From the IMG/VR virus record IMGVR_UViG_3300028794_000185, positions 1-40,108 of that record: a stretch of DNA of 40,108 bases; one strand, 5' to 3'. This DNA comes from a virus. The position numbers were made by a program, and so were the translations under genes. The notes under the pieces were generated by a model, which saw nothing but the letters and a program-made list of their open reading frames with translations, ran no database searches and was not told where the DNA came from. This document shows positions 31,398-39,412 of the stretch, piece after piece; position 1 is the first letter of the stretch; each line of letters begins with the position of its first letter.

Positions 31398-32882
31398 TTA
31401 TGCTGACATTTTAGCCAACTTGTATTGATGTATGGAATTTACGTTTGGCCCTAACAACACTTTAGCCCAGGCAGGCGGAACCGCATTGCCGATTAATTTT
31501 ACTGCATCCTTATGCGATAACTTTAACTCGGGATGACTGAAGTAATCTCTCGGAAAAGTTGAGCATGACGCCAGTTCATCGGGCCGTAAAAACCGGGCTT
31601 TAATATCAAAGTCATCAAGTAGGGTAATTAACTGATGCTTGTTGGTTCCTAACACGGCCGATAAAGGATCATCAAGGCTTTGGATACTATATTCCGGGTT
31701 GCCGCCACTATTGAAGTACCTGGCTATAAACTGTACTTTCTCCAACCTAATTAACTGATGCCTGTCGGTTCCGGTACATGTATTTATTGGAGCCTCCAAC
31801 GTTTGCGTCTGGTCGCTGCCCCCATAGAATTGGCAAATGAAGTTTTCATACACGGTAGCTATCTGTTTCGTTTGCCGGGTTAATTGAGGTTTTAAAGGTT
31901 CGTTGAGCTTGTTGTAGTTGTCAGACCTGACGTAATCCATTATAAATTGAAGCTTCTCAATAGTAACAAGCTGATGCCGGTTGTTGGTCGATATTGTGTT
32001 TATCGGTGCCAACAAGCTTTGGAACCGGTTGGGATCGCCTCCGTAAAAGTGGGTTAAAAACTGGCACAGCTCAGGGTAATATTTTTTTACTCCGCCTGCT
32101 ATCCTGCGTAAGGTATTTGGCGAGTACGGCTTTCTATGATGCTTTTTTAATGCCTCGTTAAACTTCCGGTCAAAAATGCTGTGTCCTAAATCTTGCGTAT
32201 CTATATGCGGTTTACAGGACTTCCATATTTTTTTACCATTTAGGCCGGTTTTTGAGTGTGTGAAGGCCGGAAAAGATATATCGATGCCCGGCCGGTAAAA
32301 GAAGCAAAAGAACCTGACACGCCTTGTTGGCAAACCATCGTCGGCCGCGTTTCTGATAGACTCGGTATATTCATAGCCTAAATCAATGATCGATTTTTTC
32401 CATTTTTCAAATTCCTCGCCCTCCTGCGACTTAATAGGGTTATTATTTTCGTCAACCGGCCCCCACTTTTTGAACTCAGGTACATTTTCAATGCTGATAA
32501 CCAAGGGCTGTAAATACTTCAGATACCTGTATAACTCCCATCCCATGGTATACGATCCTATTTTCTTTTCGCGGCCACCGTTGGCGTTGCTATGCTGCGT
32601 ACATTCGATTGATGCATGTATATAGTCGACGTAATCAAGTTCGTGCTCATCTTGCACGTATACATCACTCCAAAATACTTTTGTTTTTTTGTGATGGAAA
32701 GCATTGGTTTTTAAGGCAACCTTATCGTGGTTAAGTATCCACAATGTTTCAATTTCTTCCATTGCCTCGGTTCCTTCAGTCCAACCGCCGCCGCCTGCAA
32801 AAAACTCTCCTGCTTTAATTTTATCTGTTTCAATCGGGCTGCTTTTAAAGTCGATGTTAAACTGTTTGCGGTTTATTCGCAT
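31398..32882 (-). CDS. DNA (cytosine-5) methyltransferase
   Basis: A 494-residue protein. It has FFAGGGGWTEG (AdoMet motif I, residues 27-37), a nucleophile region HASIECTQHS (Cys94; the usual PCQ is replaced by ECTQ, as in a phage subgroup), and ISIENVPEFKKW (motif VI ENV, 130-140). The RNAADDGLPTRRVRFF segment resembles motif VIII, and DAVKLIGNAVPP near the C-terminus is motif X. Residues about 290-420 hold three related segments (RHQLVTIEKLQFI, RHQLIRLEKVQFI, KHQLITLL) in the target-recognition region. Orphan phage C5-methylase that probably masks restriction sites. It is overlapped by 10 bases by the zinc-ribbon-like gene upstream. Confidence 0.82.
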   Translation of the reverse strand: MRINRKQFNIDFKSSPIETDKIKAGEFFAGGGGWTEGTEAMEEIETLWILNHDKVALKTNAFHHKKTKVFWSDVYVQDEHELDYVDYIHASIECTQHSNANGGREKKIGSYTMGWELYRYLKYLQPLVISIENVPEFKKWGPVDENNNPIKSQEGEEFEKWKKSIIDLGYEYTESIRNAADDGLPTRRVRFFCFFYRPGIDISFPAFTHSKTGLNGKKIWKSCKPHIDTQDLGHSIFDRKFNEALKKHHRKPYSPNTLRRIAGGVKKYYPELCQFLTHFYGGDPNRFQSLLAPINTISTNNRHQLVTIEKLQFIMDYVRSDNYNKLNEPLKPQLTRQTKQIATVYENFICQFYGGSDQTQTLEAPINTCTGTDRHQLIRLEKVQFIARYFNSGGNPEYSIQSLDDPLSAVLGTNKHQLITLLDDFDIKARFLRPDELASCSTFPRDYFSHPELKLSHKDAVKLIGNAVPPAWAKVLLGPNVNSIHQYKLAKMSA

Positions 32883-33169
32883 GGCTTTACCTCCTCGTTA
32901 TCAACTATCGAATCAAATTTTGGCGGCACGCAAGTATCGTTGCAAAATGATGTCCAGTTATCCAGGTCAACAGAGTAATTACTATCCTCGAAAAGAGGCT
33001 TTCCGCAATTGTCGCAGGTGTCAATAGTTGATGAACTTCCGTCTTCATCAAGTATAAAATCTGCTTTATGATGGGGGTGTGCTTTCTCGGCCAGCCTTAC
33101 CGCCTCTTCGCGGCTTTCTGCATCAACTTCAAATGCTATGTGGTAAACTAAATCTAACGCGTATTTCAT
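32873..33169 (-). CDS. Small protein with Cys4 zinc-binding motif
   Basis: A 98-residue protein. The N-terminus (LVYHIAFEVDAESREEAVRL) looks like a DpdG-free alpha/beta segment of unknown family; the second half has TCDNCGKPLF (Cys52, Cys55) and SFCNDTC (Cys76, Cys80), a probable zinc ribbon. It overlaps the following C5-methylase start by 10 bases and the upstream gene by 4, so all are co-translated. Function unknown; a DNA- or protein-binding helper of the methylase is possible. Confidence 0.55.
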   Translation of the reverse strand: MKYALDLVYHIAFEVDAESREEAVRLAEKAHPHHKADFILDEDGSSSTIDTCDNCGKPLFEDSNYSVDLDNWTSFCNDTCVPPKFDSIVDNEEVKPCE

Positions 33170-33441
33170 GGGGTTAAATCATTAAGGTTAATAATGGTGT
33201 GTGGTAGTACTGTTTCGAGCAATACGGTTTCCTTGTGGTGCAATGCTGCGGGTATACTTCCGTTTTGGCCGGTAAACCCTTTCGCCTTTGCTTCAATAAA
33301 GCTGCCTTGCTGAATAATGAGGATTGCACTTTCGAGGGCCTGAATTGCTTCAACCACTTTCAGGCCGTCCGAGTAGCCAATAGCGTAGGCTTTGAGGTCG
33401 CTATCAGGTAACGGTATTATTTCAATGTCGATGGTTTGCAT
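33166..33441 (-). CDS. Hypothetical early protein
   Basis: A 91-residue acidic protein without recognised domain or membrane segment; a helical centre (GLKVVEAIQALESAILIIQQG) is flanked by beta-like ends. It overlaps its upstream neighbour by 25 bases and the downstream zinc-ribbon-like gene by 4 bases (ATGA), which supports it being translated as part of the early operon. Confidence 0.5.
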   Translation of the reverse strand: MQTIDIEIIPLPDSDLKAYAIGYSDGLKVVEAIQALESAILIIQQGSFIEAKAKGFTGQNGSIPAALHHKETVLLETVLPHTIINLNDLTP

Positions 33442-33692
33442 GTTGGCTCATAATTTTCGTCAATGGAATCGACCAGGTACCTGAATGTGATAAGCGGTTG
33501 ATGCAGGCGGGTTATTTGGGTGTCGCTGTAGTGTACCTCGTCGCCAACGGCTATAAAACTGGGGCAAAAGATGTATTTGCCTTCGTATATATCATTGTGG
33601 AAAGGGCCTGCCTCTACCACTTGCTCGGTGTCGGTATCAACTACCAACCATAGTAAATCCTGTCCCTGATCTTCAAAATGTATCTTTAACAT
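33417..33692 (-). CDS. Hypothetical early protein
   Basis: A 91-residue, mostly beta-stranded acidic protein (LLWLVVDTDTEQVVEAGPF; FIAVGDEVHYSDT). No family recognised. It overlaps the next gene downstream by 25 bases, the longest overlap of the early operon, so both reading frames are constrained. The gap upstream (33693-33737) carries nothing recognised. Confidence 0.48.
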   Translation of the reverse strand: MLKIHFEDQGQDLLWLVVDTDTEQVVEAGPFHNDIYEGKYIFCPSFIAVGDEVHYSDTQITRLHQPLITFRYLVDSIDENYEPTCKPSTLK

Positions 33693-33737
33693 AAAATTGA
33701 GTTTGAAAGCCCGGCCCTCGTGTGCCAGGCTTGGTGA

Positions 33738-33926
33738 TTATCTAATCCTTTTACCGGTTACCATTTCCAATATTGCCGCCCTCATGATGGCCAGAATACC
33801 TATAACTACAATTGCTATAGCTATAATTTCGAGACAGGCGCATGCGGTCTGTACGCTGAAAACTAATGAGGTGGACAGGAACAGCGCGATTACTATAATT
33901 GCGCATACGGTTAATCTTTTTTCCAT
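33738..33926 (-). CDS. Small membrane protein with two predicted helices
   Basis: A 62-residue protein with two hydrophobic helices (residues about 6-24 and 33-52) and a basic RIR end. Its leader AATTCTCACAAAAAAATG (33924-33941, minus strand) repeats the arm of the inverted repeat at 4900-4993. No family recognised. Membrane location in the early operon suggests a role such as superinfection exclusion, but nothing else supports it. Confidence 0.48.
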   Translation of the reverse strand: MEKRLTVCAIIVIALFLSTSLVFSVQTACACLEIIAIAIVVIGILAIMRAAILEMVTGKRIR

Positions 33927-33965
33927 TTTTTTGTGAGAATTAAGGTTGTATAAAGTGGTTTGAAA

Positions 33966-34616
33966 TTATGCGGTGATACTGAATGTGATTTTTACGTCTG
34001 GCTGTCCCTCGGTAATGATGCGCTGCCAGCCGCGAACAAATGTTGAAGTGCGGGTTTTGAATTGAGCGCCTACGATGGTATCAATGCCGGCAGTAAATAC
34101 TTCGTCGTTTATTTCGGCTTTTTTGTTCACCAGTTCGGCAATGCGGGTAGGGTTTAAGTTTCCCTTTTTGTCCGGCTTCATAAAAGTGTTAAGCAGGTCG
34201 CCAAGGGTTTTACGCTTGTCATCATCGGCGCTCATGGTAGCTATATATTGCTTTACCAACTGTATGCCCGCTGCCTCGGTACCGTCAAAACCAATAATAG
34301 TATTATGGCCAATGGTTATTGATCCCATACCGTCGCGGCTTGTAAAGGTGTGGCTGTCTTGTTTATCCTTAGCGCTAAAAAGTTCCTGTTTGATTTTTAC
34401 CAGTGTGCCGAAATCTGCAAAGGTTTGTTCAACTATGTTCTTTTGTTCTACCGAGAATGTAACCAGGCGCGGCAGTAATGATGTAATGGTATCGTCCTGC
34501 ATACCCTTATAGGCTTCAATGTCATCTTCCCGTTTTTTCTTTTCTGCTTTTTGTTGGTTTTCCAATTCTTTTAAAAGCGCTGCTTTGTCTTCTGATGTTA
34601 AGTCTTGTAGTGTCAT
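33966..34616 (-). CDS. DUF3164-like early protein
   Basis: A 216-residue protein. The N-terminal part is a charged coiled coil (LLKELENQQKAEKKKRED), the middle has FTSRDGMGSITIGHNTII, and the C-terminus reads NPTRIAELVNKKAEINDEVF followed by an aromatic FVRGW. This matches the general DUF3164 pattern found beside MuB-like genes in Mu-like phages, but the assignment is by eye. Function unknown, presumed linked to early transposition-replication. Start 4 bases after the preceding 56-residue gene. Confidence 0.5.
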   Translation of the reverse strand: MTLQDLTSEDKAALLKELENQQKAEKKKREDDIEAYKGMQDDTITSLLPRLVTFSVEQKNIVEQTFADFGTLVKIKQELFSAKDKQDSHTFTSRDGMGSITIGHNTIIGFDGTEAAGIQLVKQYIATMSADDDKRKTLGDLLNTFMKPDKKGNLNPTRIAELVNKKAEINDEVFTAGIDTIVGAQFKTRTSTFVRGWQRIITEGQPDVKITFSITA

Positions 34617-34619
34617 ATC

Positions 34620-34790
34620 TTAATTTGTTATTGATGATTGTAGTAGTCCTAATTTTACCCGCTGTATGATGATGTTCATTCTGTATTGGATGCGGTCGTG
34701 TGGGTGCGGGAAGCTGCCCGTTTTAAACTCCTTTTCCATGGCCTCAACCTTGTTTTTTTGGTTAAGGGCTTCGATCTCTCTCTTATCCAT
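34620..34790 (-). CDS. Small early protein, 56 residues
   Basis: This open frame (MDKREIEALNQKNKV..., ending LLQSSITN) runs from an ATG at 34790 to a stop at 34620-34622. It fills the gap between two certain genes, overlaps the upstream gene by 8 bases and ends 3 bases before the next start. It is charged and mostly helical, with a central FPHPHDRIQYRMN segment. No family is recognised, but the tight fit suggests that it is real. Confidence 0.5.
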   Translation of the reverse strand: MDKREIEALNQKNKVEAMEKEFKTGSFPHPHDRIQYRMNIIIQRVKLGLLQSSITN

Positions 34791-35091
34791 AAGTTTTATT
34801 TATAAGTTTTAAGTGTCTGTCAATCGTTAATTGCTCGTAAACCCATTTATCGCCCAGGTATCGCCCTTCGAATGTGGTATAGTAGGCCTTGGCCTGCATT
34901 TCTGTAAGGCTGAGGTTCCAGCCTCGTTTACCACTTACTTTGGCATTTACACGGGTATTAAGTTTCTTTTGAATTGGCTTTAAAAGGCTATGCGCAAGGC
35001 TCTTTTTAATATCGGTTGGCGTGTTGGCCATGATGTAGTTAAAGAGATTGTTAAGGGCCTCAAATTGCTCTCTGTTGCATGGCAAAATCAT
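34783..35091 (-). CDS. Hypothetical early protein
   Basis: A 102-residue basic protein, mainly helical (LNNLFNYIMANTPTDIKKSL; SLLKPIQKKLNTRVN), with no membrane segment and no motif recognised. It overlaps its upstream neighbour by 4 bases (ATGA) and its downstream neighbour by 8, so it belongs to the MuB-to-methylase early block. Basic charge could fit nucleic-acid binding, but this is not shown by any motif. Confidence 0.48.
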   Translation of the reverse strand: MILPCNREQFEALNNLFNYIMANTPTDIKKSLAHSLLKPIQKKLNTRVNAKVSGKRGWNLSLTEMQAKAYYTTFEGRYLGDKWVYEQLTIDRHLKLINKTYG

Positions 35092-35507
35092 TCAACCTCC
35101 TTTTTTAATTTGGCTTCCCCGGCCTTTTTGAACTCGGTTACGTGGCCCCAAAATTTGGTGCGGGTGTCGCCGCATGATGCCACATCATTCGTGTTTAAAT
35201 ACTCGTATTCATCGGCGGTCAGGGTTTTGTATTTGTAAAATGATTGATCGCGCACGTACCACTCGTTACGCCACCAACCCCAAAACAGCGGGCTACAAGC
35301 AATGGCATGCTTATCCTTGTGGCTATCGCCCATCATCATGGTTAAAAACTCAAAGCCCGCTTCCATCTGGAAGACATTATATTGTTCGTCGCTCCATTCC
35401 AGGCGTTGAAGTATAAAAGCCTTCAGGGCATCCATGTGTAAACTAACCTGCCTTACGTGAGGCACCTGGTTTAATTGTTCGGTGTTGTTAATGTTATGCT
35501 GCTCCAT
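35088..35507 (-). CDS. Hypothetical early protein
   Basis: The ATG at 35507 gives 139 residues (a GTG at 35522 would add five). Rich in aromatic residues in the middle (SPLFWGWWRNEWYVRD), with helical ends. It overlaps the Walker-ATPase gene by 14 bases and the next gene by 4. No family recognised. Likely co-expressed with the transposition proteins; function unknown. Confidence 0.48.
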   Translation of the reverse strand: MEQHNINNTEQLNQVPHVRQVSLHMDALKAFILQRLEWSDEQYNVFQMEAGFEFLTMMMGDSHKDKHAIACSPLFWGWWRNEWYVRDQSFYKYKTLTADEYEYLNTNDVASCGDTRTKFWGHVTEFKKAGEAKLKKEVE

Positions 35508-36132
35508 GATATTCTGCGGCACCTTTATGCCATATTGTGTAAATCCCTCCGTTGGGGCCGAAGTACCTGCCCTTGCTAAATGCTTTGAATCCTTCGACCC
35601 AAATTTTTAAGGCCGCGTGGCCCATTACTTTCCGGGCCGTTCGCCCATCCGGCATTTTTCCGTCTGCCTGGCTGATAACTATGAAAAGCTTATCGGGATG
35701 TTTTCTAAGAAAAGCCAGAAACCGCTCGAACGTGATAAAGAGATACTGCCAACTATCTATGATGATTATTTTGGGACTTTTAGGCCTGCTTAGCCTTGCA
35801 TCTAACTCATCTAATGTTTCCTGTACAAGCAGCATTTTTTTCTTTTCTGTCGCCATGCCAACCTTTATGTATAATTCCTGCATTGTGTCGGAGTTTCCCT
35901 CCTCGAGGGAGTCATAAAGCACTTGGCCAAAGCGGCACATCTCTTTACATAATTGGGTTACTAAACTTGATTTTCCGTTTCCTGAATTCCCCCAGATAAA
36001 CCATAGCCCTGTTGTTTTTGGCTCGCCGTAGGCGGCTTTCCATTCGGGCGATAGATCAAACTTTTCATGTTTAGTCGTCATCACATCTTCAACCGACCAG
36101 GCACGTTTTAAATCTGATTTTTTCCGCCCCAT
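35494..36132 (-). CDS. RecA-like (P-loop) ATPase in the transposition operon
   Basis: A 212-residue P-loop protein. Walker A is GNSGNGKSS (residues 48-56) and Walker B is KIIIIDSWQY (121-130), followed by a FIVISQADGKMPDGRTA segment, arranged as in RecA/RAD55-like ATPases. It starts immediately (TAATG overlap) after the MuB-like gene. Since the MuB-like protein has an incomplete Walker A, this second ATPase may supply or share the ATP-driven step of transposition target capture or replication. That is inference; a DNA-repair or recombination role is the alternative. Confidence 0.7.
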   Translation of the reverse strand: MGRKKSDLKRAWSVEDVMTTKHEKFDLSPEWKAAYGEPKTTGLWFIWGNSGNGKSSLVTQLCKEMCRFGQVLYDSLEEGNSDTMQELYIKVGMATEKKKMLLVQETLDELDARLSRPKSPKIIIIDSWQYLFITFERFLAFLRKHPDKLFIVISQADGKMPDGRTARKVMGHAALKIWVEGFKAFSKGRYFGPNGGIYTIWHKGAAEYHGAA

Positions 36133-37007
36133 TATGCGCTAAGCCTTCTCCTTTCTTCTTTCAGGTTTCGCAGTGTGAAACCTGCCGCTGCTATAGTTTT
36201 TGTTACGTTGGTATTTGCCGGGAAATTTGCTTGGATGATCATGGCTGAATGCACCATCTTAAATTCTTTCGCTTCGTGCTCACCGTCCGGGCTTGCTTTT
36301 TGATATGAATTACCGAAGCGGCTGTTTAATTCTGTATAACCAACTTTTTTAGAAGTGATACGGCGCTCAAATTTTTTCTTAAGGCCATCGGCACCGAATT
36401 TATACCATGCGCACAGGCCCTCAACAGCGTTCCACAATGCTTTTACTTCTAAATCTGCCTCGTAGGTAAGGTCGCCAGCCTCATCAAGTATAATAAGGAG
36501 CGTTTCGGGCATCTGCCTGATGTAATACACTAAATCTTCGTATACATCAGAGTATTTTCCGGTATTGTTAACACCCAAACTTTTAGCTATAAACCGGATA
36601 AGTTTTTGTTTGGATTTTACTTGTGAGCAGTCTACATATACTACATTTGCGTGGGTTGCAGCGTACTCCTTAGCGGCGTGTGTTTTACCTATATCGGGCA
36701 TATCACACATTTGCCTGCTTGCCGCATTTTTTTGACAAAATTCAAGTTCCTTTGTAATAAAATTAAAGGTTGGCGTCTTAGCGGTAACCCAAACTAAAGA
36801 GTTACCTATTTGAACATTGCAGAGTCTTGCGAGGGTGATCCATGTTGCGTCACTGATCACCTTTTCCGTCTCGCCATTTTTTATCCTGCTATATTGAGCG
36901 CCATTAATGCCGATTGACAATGAAAATTTTGAGTCTGAACCGCCGAAATACTGGCGCTTTTCGGCCAATGCCGAGATTACTTTGTGTTTTAATTCTGTAG
37001 TTATCAT
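36132..37007 (-). CDS. MuB-like transposition protein (HTH plus AAA ATPase)
   Basis: A 291-residue protein. It combines an N-terminal helix-turn-helix region (about 28-66, INGAQYSRIKNGETEKV) with an AAA-type ATPase core, as in Mu B. Walker B is LLIILDEAG (170-178). The Walker A place reads CDMPDIGKTH (101-110): the GKT is kept but the first glycines are changed. MuB binds target DNA in an ATP-dependent way and stimulates MuA. Gene order A-B (this one follows MuA by 13 bases) supports the call. The altered P-loop is notable. Confidence 0.78.
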   Translation of the reverse strand: MITTELKHKVISALAEKRQYFGGSDSKFSLSIGINGAQYSRIKNGETEKVISDATWITLARLCNVQIGNSLVWVTAKTPTFNFITKELEFCQKNAASRQMCDMPDIGKTHAAKEYAATHANVVYVDCSQVKSKQKLIRFIAKSLGVNNTGKYSDVYEDLVYYIRQMPETLLIILDEAGDLTYEADLEVKALWNAVEGLCAWYKFGADGLKKKFERRITSKKVGYTELNSRFGNSYQKASPDGEHEAKEFKMVHSAMIIQANFPANTNVTKTIAAAGFTLRNLKEERRRLSA

Positions 37008-37020
37008 CTTAATTTAGGGA

Positions 37021-39063
37021 TTAAAGGTTATCTATAGGGCGTTCGGTCATCCACTCTCCACCCCATTTTAGCATGGCGGTTTCAAGGTTAAAATCTTCTG
37101 TTTGTCGGGTAACCGGTGCGGTGGTTTCAGCGGTTGCTTCGGTTATGGCTTGCATGGTACTGGCGGTGATGATCTCGGGTTTAATGATCTTCACCTCGCG
37201 GCCGTCCCTAACCATTTTATCGTATTTGGCGGTGTATGATGCCTGGCCGGTGAAAATTTCGGCGTCAGTATCTGTCCATTCAGATTTAGCGGTGTTAAAC
37301 GTATCTGATAAGACGCATTTGCATAAGTACTCGCCCATCTGGTAAAGGAATACTTCTGTTATTTCGCCGTGTTCGTTGGGAAGCCAGTAAGCATCTACCG
37401 TATAATTGTTAGGTTTTAAGCGAGCGATAACAGCCGGTGATGGCAGCTCGTATTCTTTGTATTGTACGGTCACAAACTTGCTCCGCTTGATACTTGATAC
37501 CGTGTGTTCGCCAATTGAGCGCATCCAAACGGCTTTATTTGGTTTGGCTACATCAGGGTTAATATTGTAGCACAGCACTTGCCAACGGCTCATGCCCGGA
37601 TATTTCTTTTGCTTAGGGTGTAACTGGTTATTGTAATCGGCAACTGCTTTTAAATCATCGGCTACAAGCGTTTCGTAGCTATAAAGTTTCTCCACGTACT
37701 CGTTGCTAACCTTATTGCTTTTTGTGCGGTATGCTTCGCTGCGTGCCCACCAACGGCCGATGCCGGTTTGCGCGTCCTTTTCAACGCCGTATTTTTTTGC
37801 CTTGTTAAAATGCTCGGCGTGTTTTTCCTGTGAGTTACCTGGCGCACAAATACGCAGGATGGGGAACATTACGCTCAGGTCATCAAAGAATTTGTTAACC
37901 AGGTGATTTTCTACCTCAACCTCCATTGGTACGCCCCAACCTTGTTTATCCATCAGGCGGAACATATCGCGCAAACAGTCAATAAATAAAGCTTCGTCCT
38001 TATTGCGGCTGTAAGCCTTACCAACTACGGCACCGCTTGCCACATCATAAGCATAGTAGGCTTTAACACGGTCGCCACCTATAATTTTGCGCGGTAAATC
38101 CCTGTCATCCATTGATACCTTACTGAACGAAAATTTAGGGGCATGCCTGCGGGCGTGTGGCCGGTGTGTGTTATTGTAATCAAGTGCATCCATACGGCTC
38201 TTGTCAACTAAGGCTCGGTTAAGCGGGTTATTAATGTAGTTCCAAACTGTTTGTTCGCTTATTTCGATAGGCTCACCGTTACGCATAAAGTCGGCACGGT
38301 TGAAAAATTCGCCCGTTTGCCTGTCTACTACGTCTATGCGACCGGATAGGAAGCTGAGGTACAACTGATGTACTGATGAGGAGAAAGGTTTGTTAGGCAT
38401 GGCATAAAGGCTCAGCAACATGCTTTCTACAAGGGCAGTAACCTTGCGGCTGTTATCGTTTCCAAAACGGCCACTGATTAATGATTGGTAGCCCTCCAAT
38501 TTGTACTCGCGGAATATGCGGCGTAAGCTTGGAATCTTTAATGTGTGGCCTACCTTGTCACGAAGCGCTTCGATATCATCTACCAAAATATCCCATACCG
38601 GCAGTGTGCTGCCGCCCATCGCCCGGCGCTTCGCTTTTGAATGCGCTTCGGCTTTTTTAAGGGCGTTAAGTACCGAGGCATTGGTGATGTACTCTTTAAT
38701 GTGCTTTGCGTCGAGCATCTTATCATCCGGGCGGATGTAGTTGGCGTAGAAGTCAGCGGCTTCGGGATCGCGGCTGTAAAATTGTTCCACCACATTCGGG
38801 CGGGCTTCCTTAGTTGGGTCGCCAAATTTTTCGATTAGCTGTTGTTGCCAGTCTTGAGGTAAGTTAACCCAGCTTAGTAGCACATCATTGCCACTACCAC
38901 CACCGGCACGTAAGCGGAAACCTTCAGATCGGTTGGCGCGTTTCTTATAACCATCGTAACTAATTAAGCTGAGGCTGCCGGGTGCGCTTTTCTCCATATC
39001 CGAAACGATATAGCAGAGGCGAACACCAATTTGATTGTTAAAATTATCGTAAGCTGATAGCAT
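37021..39063 (-). CDS. MuA-type DDE transposase
   Basis: A 680-residue transposase, close to Mu A (663). The N-terminal part carries helical DNA-binding regions, including a helix-rich PVWDILVDDIEALRDK. The catalytic domain spans about 310-520: SKVSMDDRDLP (first carboxylate D319), KAYYAYDVASG strand, EVEVENHLVNKF (place of the second carboxylate, E385 rather than D), and NSQEKHAEHFNKAKK (E413/E417) as third. The RWWARSEAYRTKS segment after it is typical of Bacteroidetes MuA-like proteins. It cuts the phage ends and joins them to target DNA, driving integration and lytic replication. Lies between the Ner-like gene and MuB. Confidence 0.85.
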   Translation of the reverse strand: MLSAYDNFNNQIGVRLCYIVSDMEKSAPGSLSLISYDGYKKRANRSEGFRLRAGGGSGNDVLLSWVNLPQDWQQQLIEKFGDPTKEARPNVVEQFYSRDPEAADFYANYIRPDDKMLDAKHIKEYITNASVLNALKKAEAHSKAKRRAMGGSTLPVWDILVDDIEALRDKVGHTLKIPSLRRIFREYKLEGYQSLISGRFGNDNSRKVTALVESMLLSLYAMPNKPFSSSVHQLYLSFLSGRIDVVDRQTGEFFNRADFMRNGEPIEISEQTVWNYINNPLNRALVDKSRMDALDYNNTHRPHARRHAPKFSFSKVSMDDRDLPRKIIGGDRVKAYYAYDVASGAVVGKAYSRNKDEALFIDCLRDMFRLMDKQGWGVPMEVEVENHLVNKFFDDLSVMFPILRICAPGNSQEKHAEHFNKAKKYGVEKDAQTGIGRWWARSEAYRTKSNKVSNEYVEKLYSYETLVADDLKAVADYNNQLHPKQKKYPGMSRWQVLCYNINPDVAKPNKAVWMRSIGEHTVSSIKRSKFVTVQYKEYELPSPAVIARLKPNNYTVDAYWLPNEHGEITEVFLYQMGEYLCKCVLSDTFNTAKSEWTDTDAEIFTGQASYTAKYDKMVRDGREVKIIKPEIITASTMQAITEATAETTAPVTRQTEDFNLETAMLKWGGEWMTERPIDNL

Positions 39064-39084
39064 AAAATTATTGCTTAGGAGTTG

Positions 39085-39318
39085 TTATTGCTTAGGGATC
39101 AGTTCTTTGTATTTGGACAGAAAGTCCTCGCCCAATTCTTCCAATATTTTCGGCACAATGTTGTCGCCCTTGTAGTGGCCATTGATTGTAAGGCTTACCA
39201 CCCTACGACTTACACCCAGTTTGTCGGCCAGGCTTGTAACCGATTCGGTCGACACCGCTATCAATCCTCTCAGATAAATATTTTGCGGGTATGACACATT
39301 TTTTTCTTCGTTGAGCAT
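39085..39318 (-). CDS. Ner/Cro-like small DNA-binding protein
   Basis: From the ATG at 39318, 77 residues; a longer frame would start inside the operator and is not favoured. Residues 25-50 (SVTSLADKLGVSRRVVSLTINGHY) form a helix-turn-helix, followed by KILEELGEDF. It is the first gene of the early operon, upstream of MuA, just as ner is in Mu, and faces the repressor gene across the TTCGAA operator array. Expected to repress the repressor promoter and damp early transcription. Recognised by place and HTH only. Confidence 0.65.
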   Translation of the reverse strand: MLNEEKNVSYPQNIYLRGLIAVSTESVTSLADKLGVSRRVVSLTINGHYKGDNIVPKILEELGEDFLSKYKELIPKQ

Positions 39319-39352
39319 GTGAATAATTACATTTGTGAATAATAACACAATG

Positions 39353-39403
39353 TTCGAAATAAGTTTCGAATAAAACAAAACTTATTTCGAAATAATTTTC
39401 GAC
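39353..39403. promoter_or_regulatory. Repressor operator array (four TTCGAA-type sites)
   Basis: TTCGAA occurs at 39353-39358, 39365-39370 and 39386-39391, with TTCGAC at 39398-39403; spacings are 12, 21 and 12 bases. The left pair and right pair also form an inverted repeat with 14-bp arms (39353-39366 and 39378-39391). It lies between the divergent repressor and Ner-like genes, as expected for operators that govern both promoters. Confidence 0.75.
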
Positions 39404-39412
39404 CACCTACCG

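Noticed and set aside
34075-34512. 145-residue plus-strand frame opposite the DUF3164-like gene
   Set aside because: Antisense shadow; composition (Ser/Phe/Leu-rich) is typical of the reverse of a charged helical protein.
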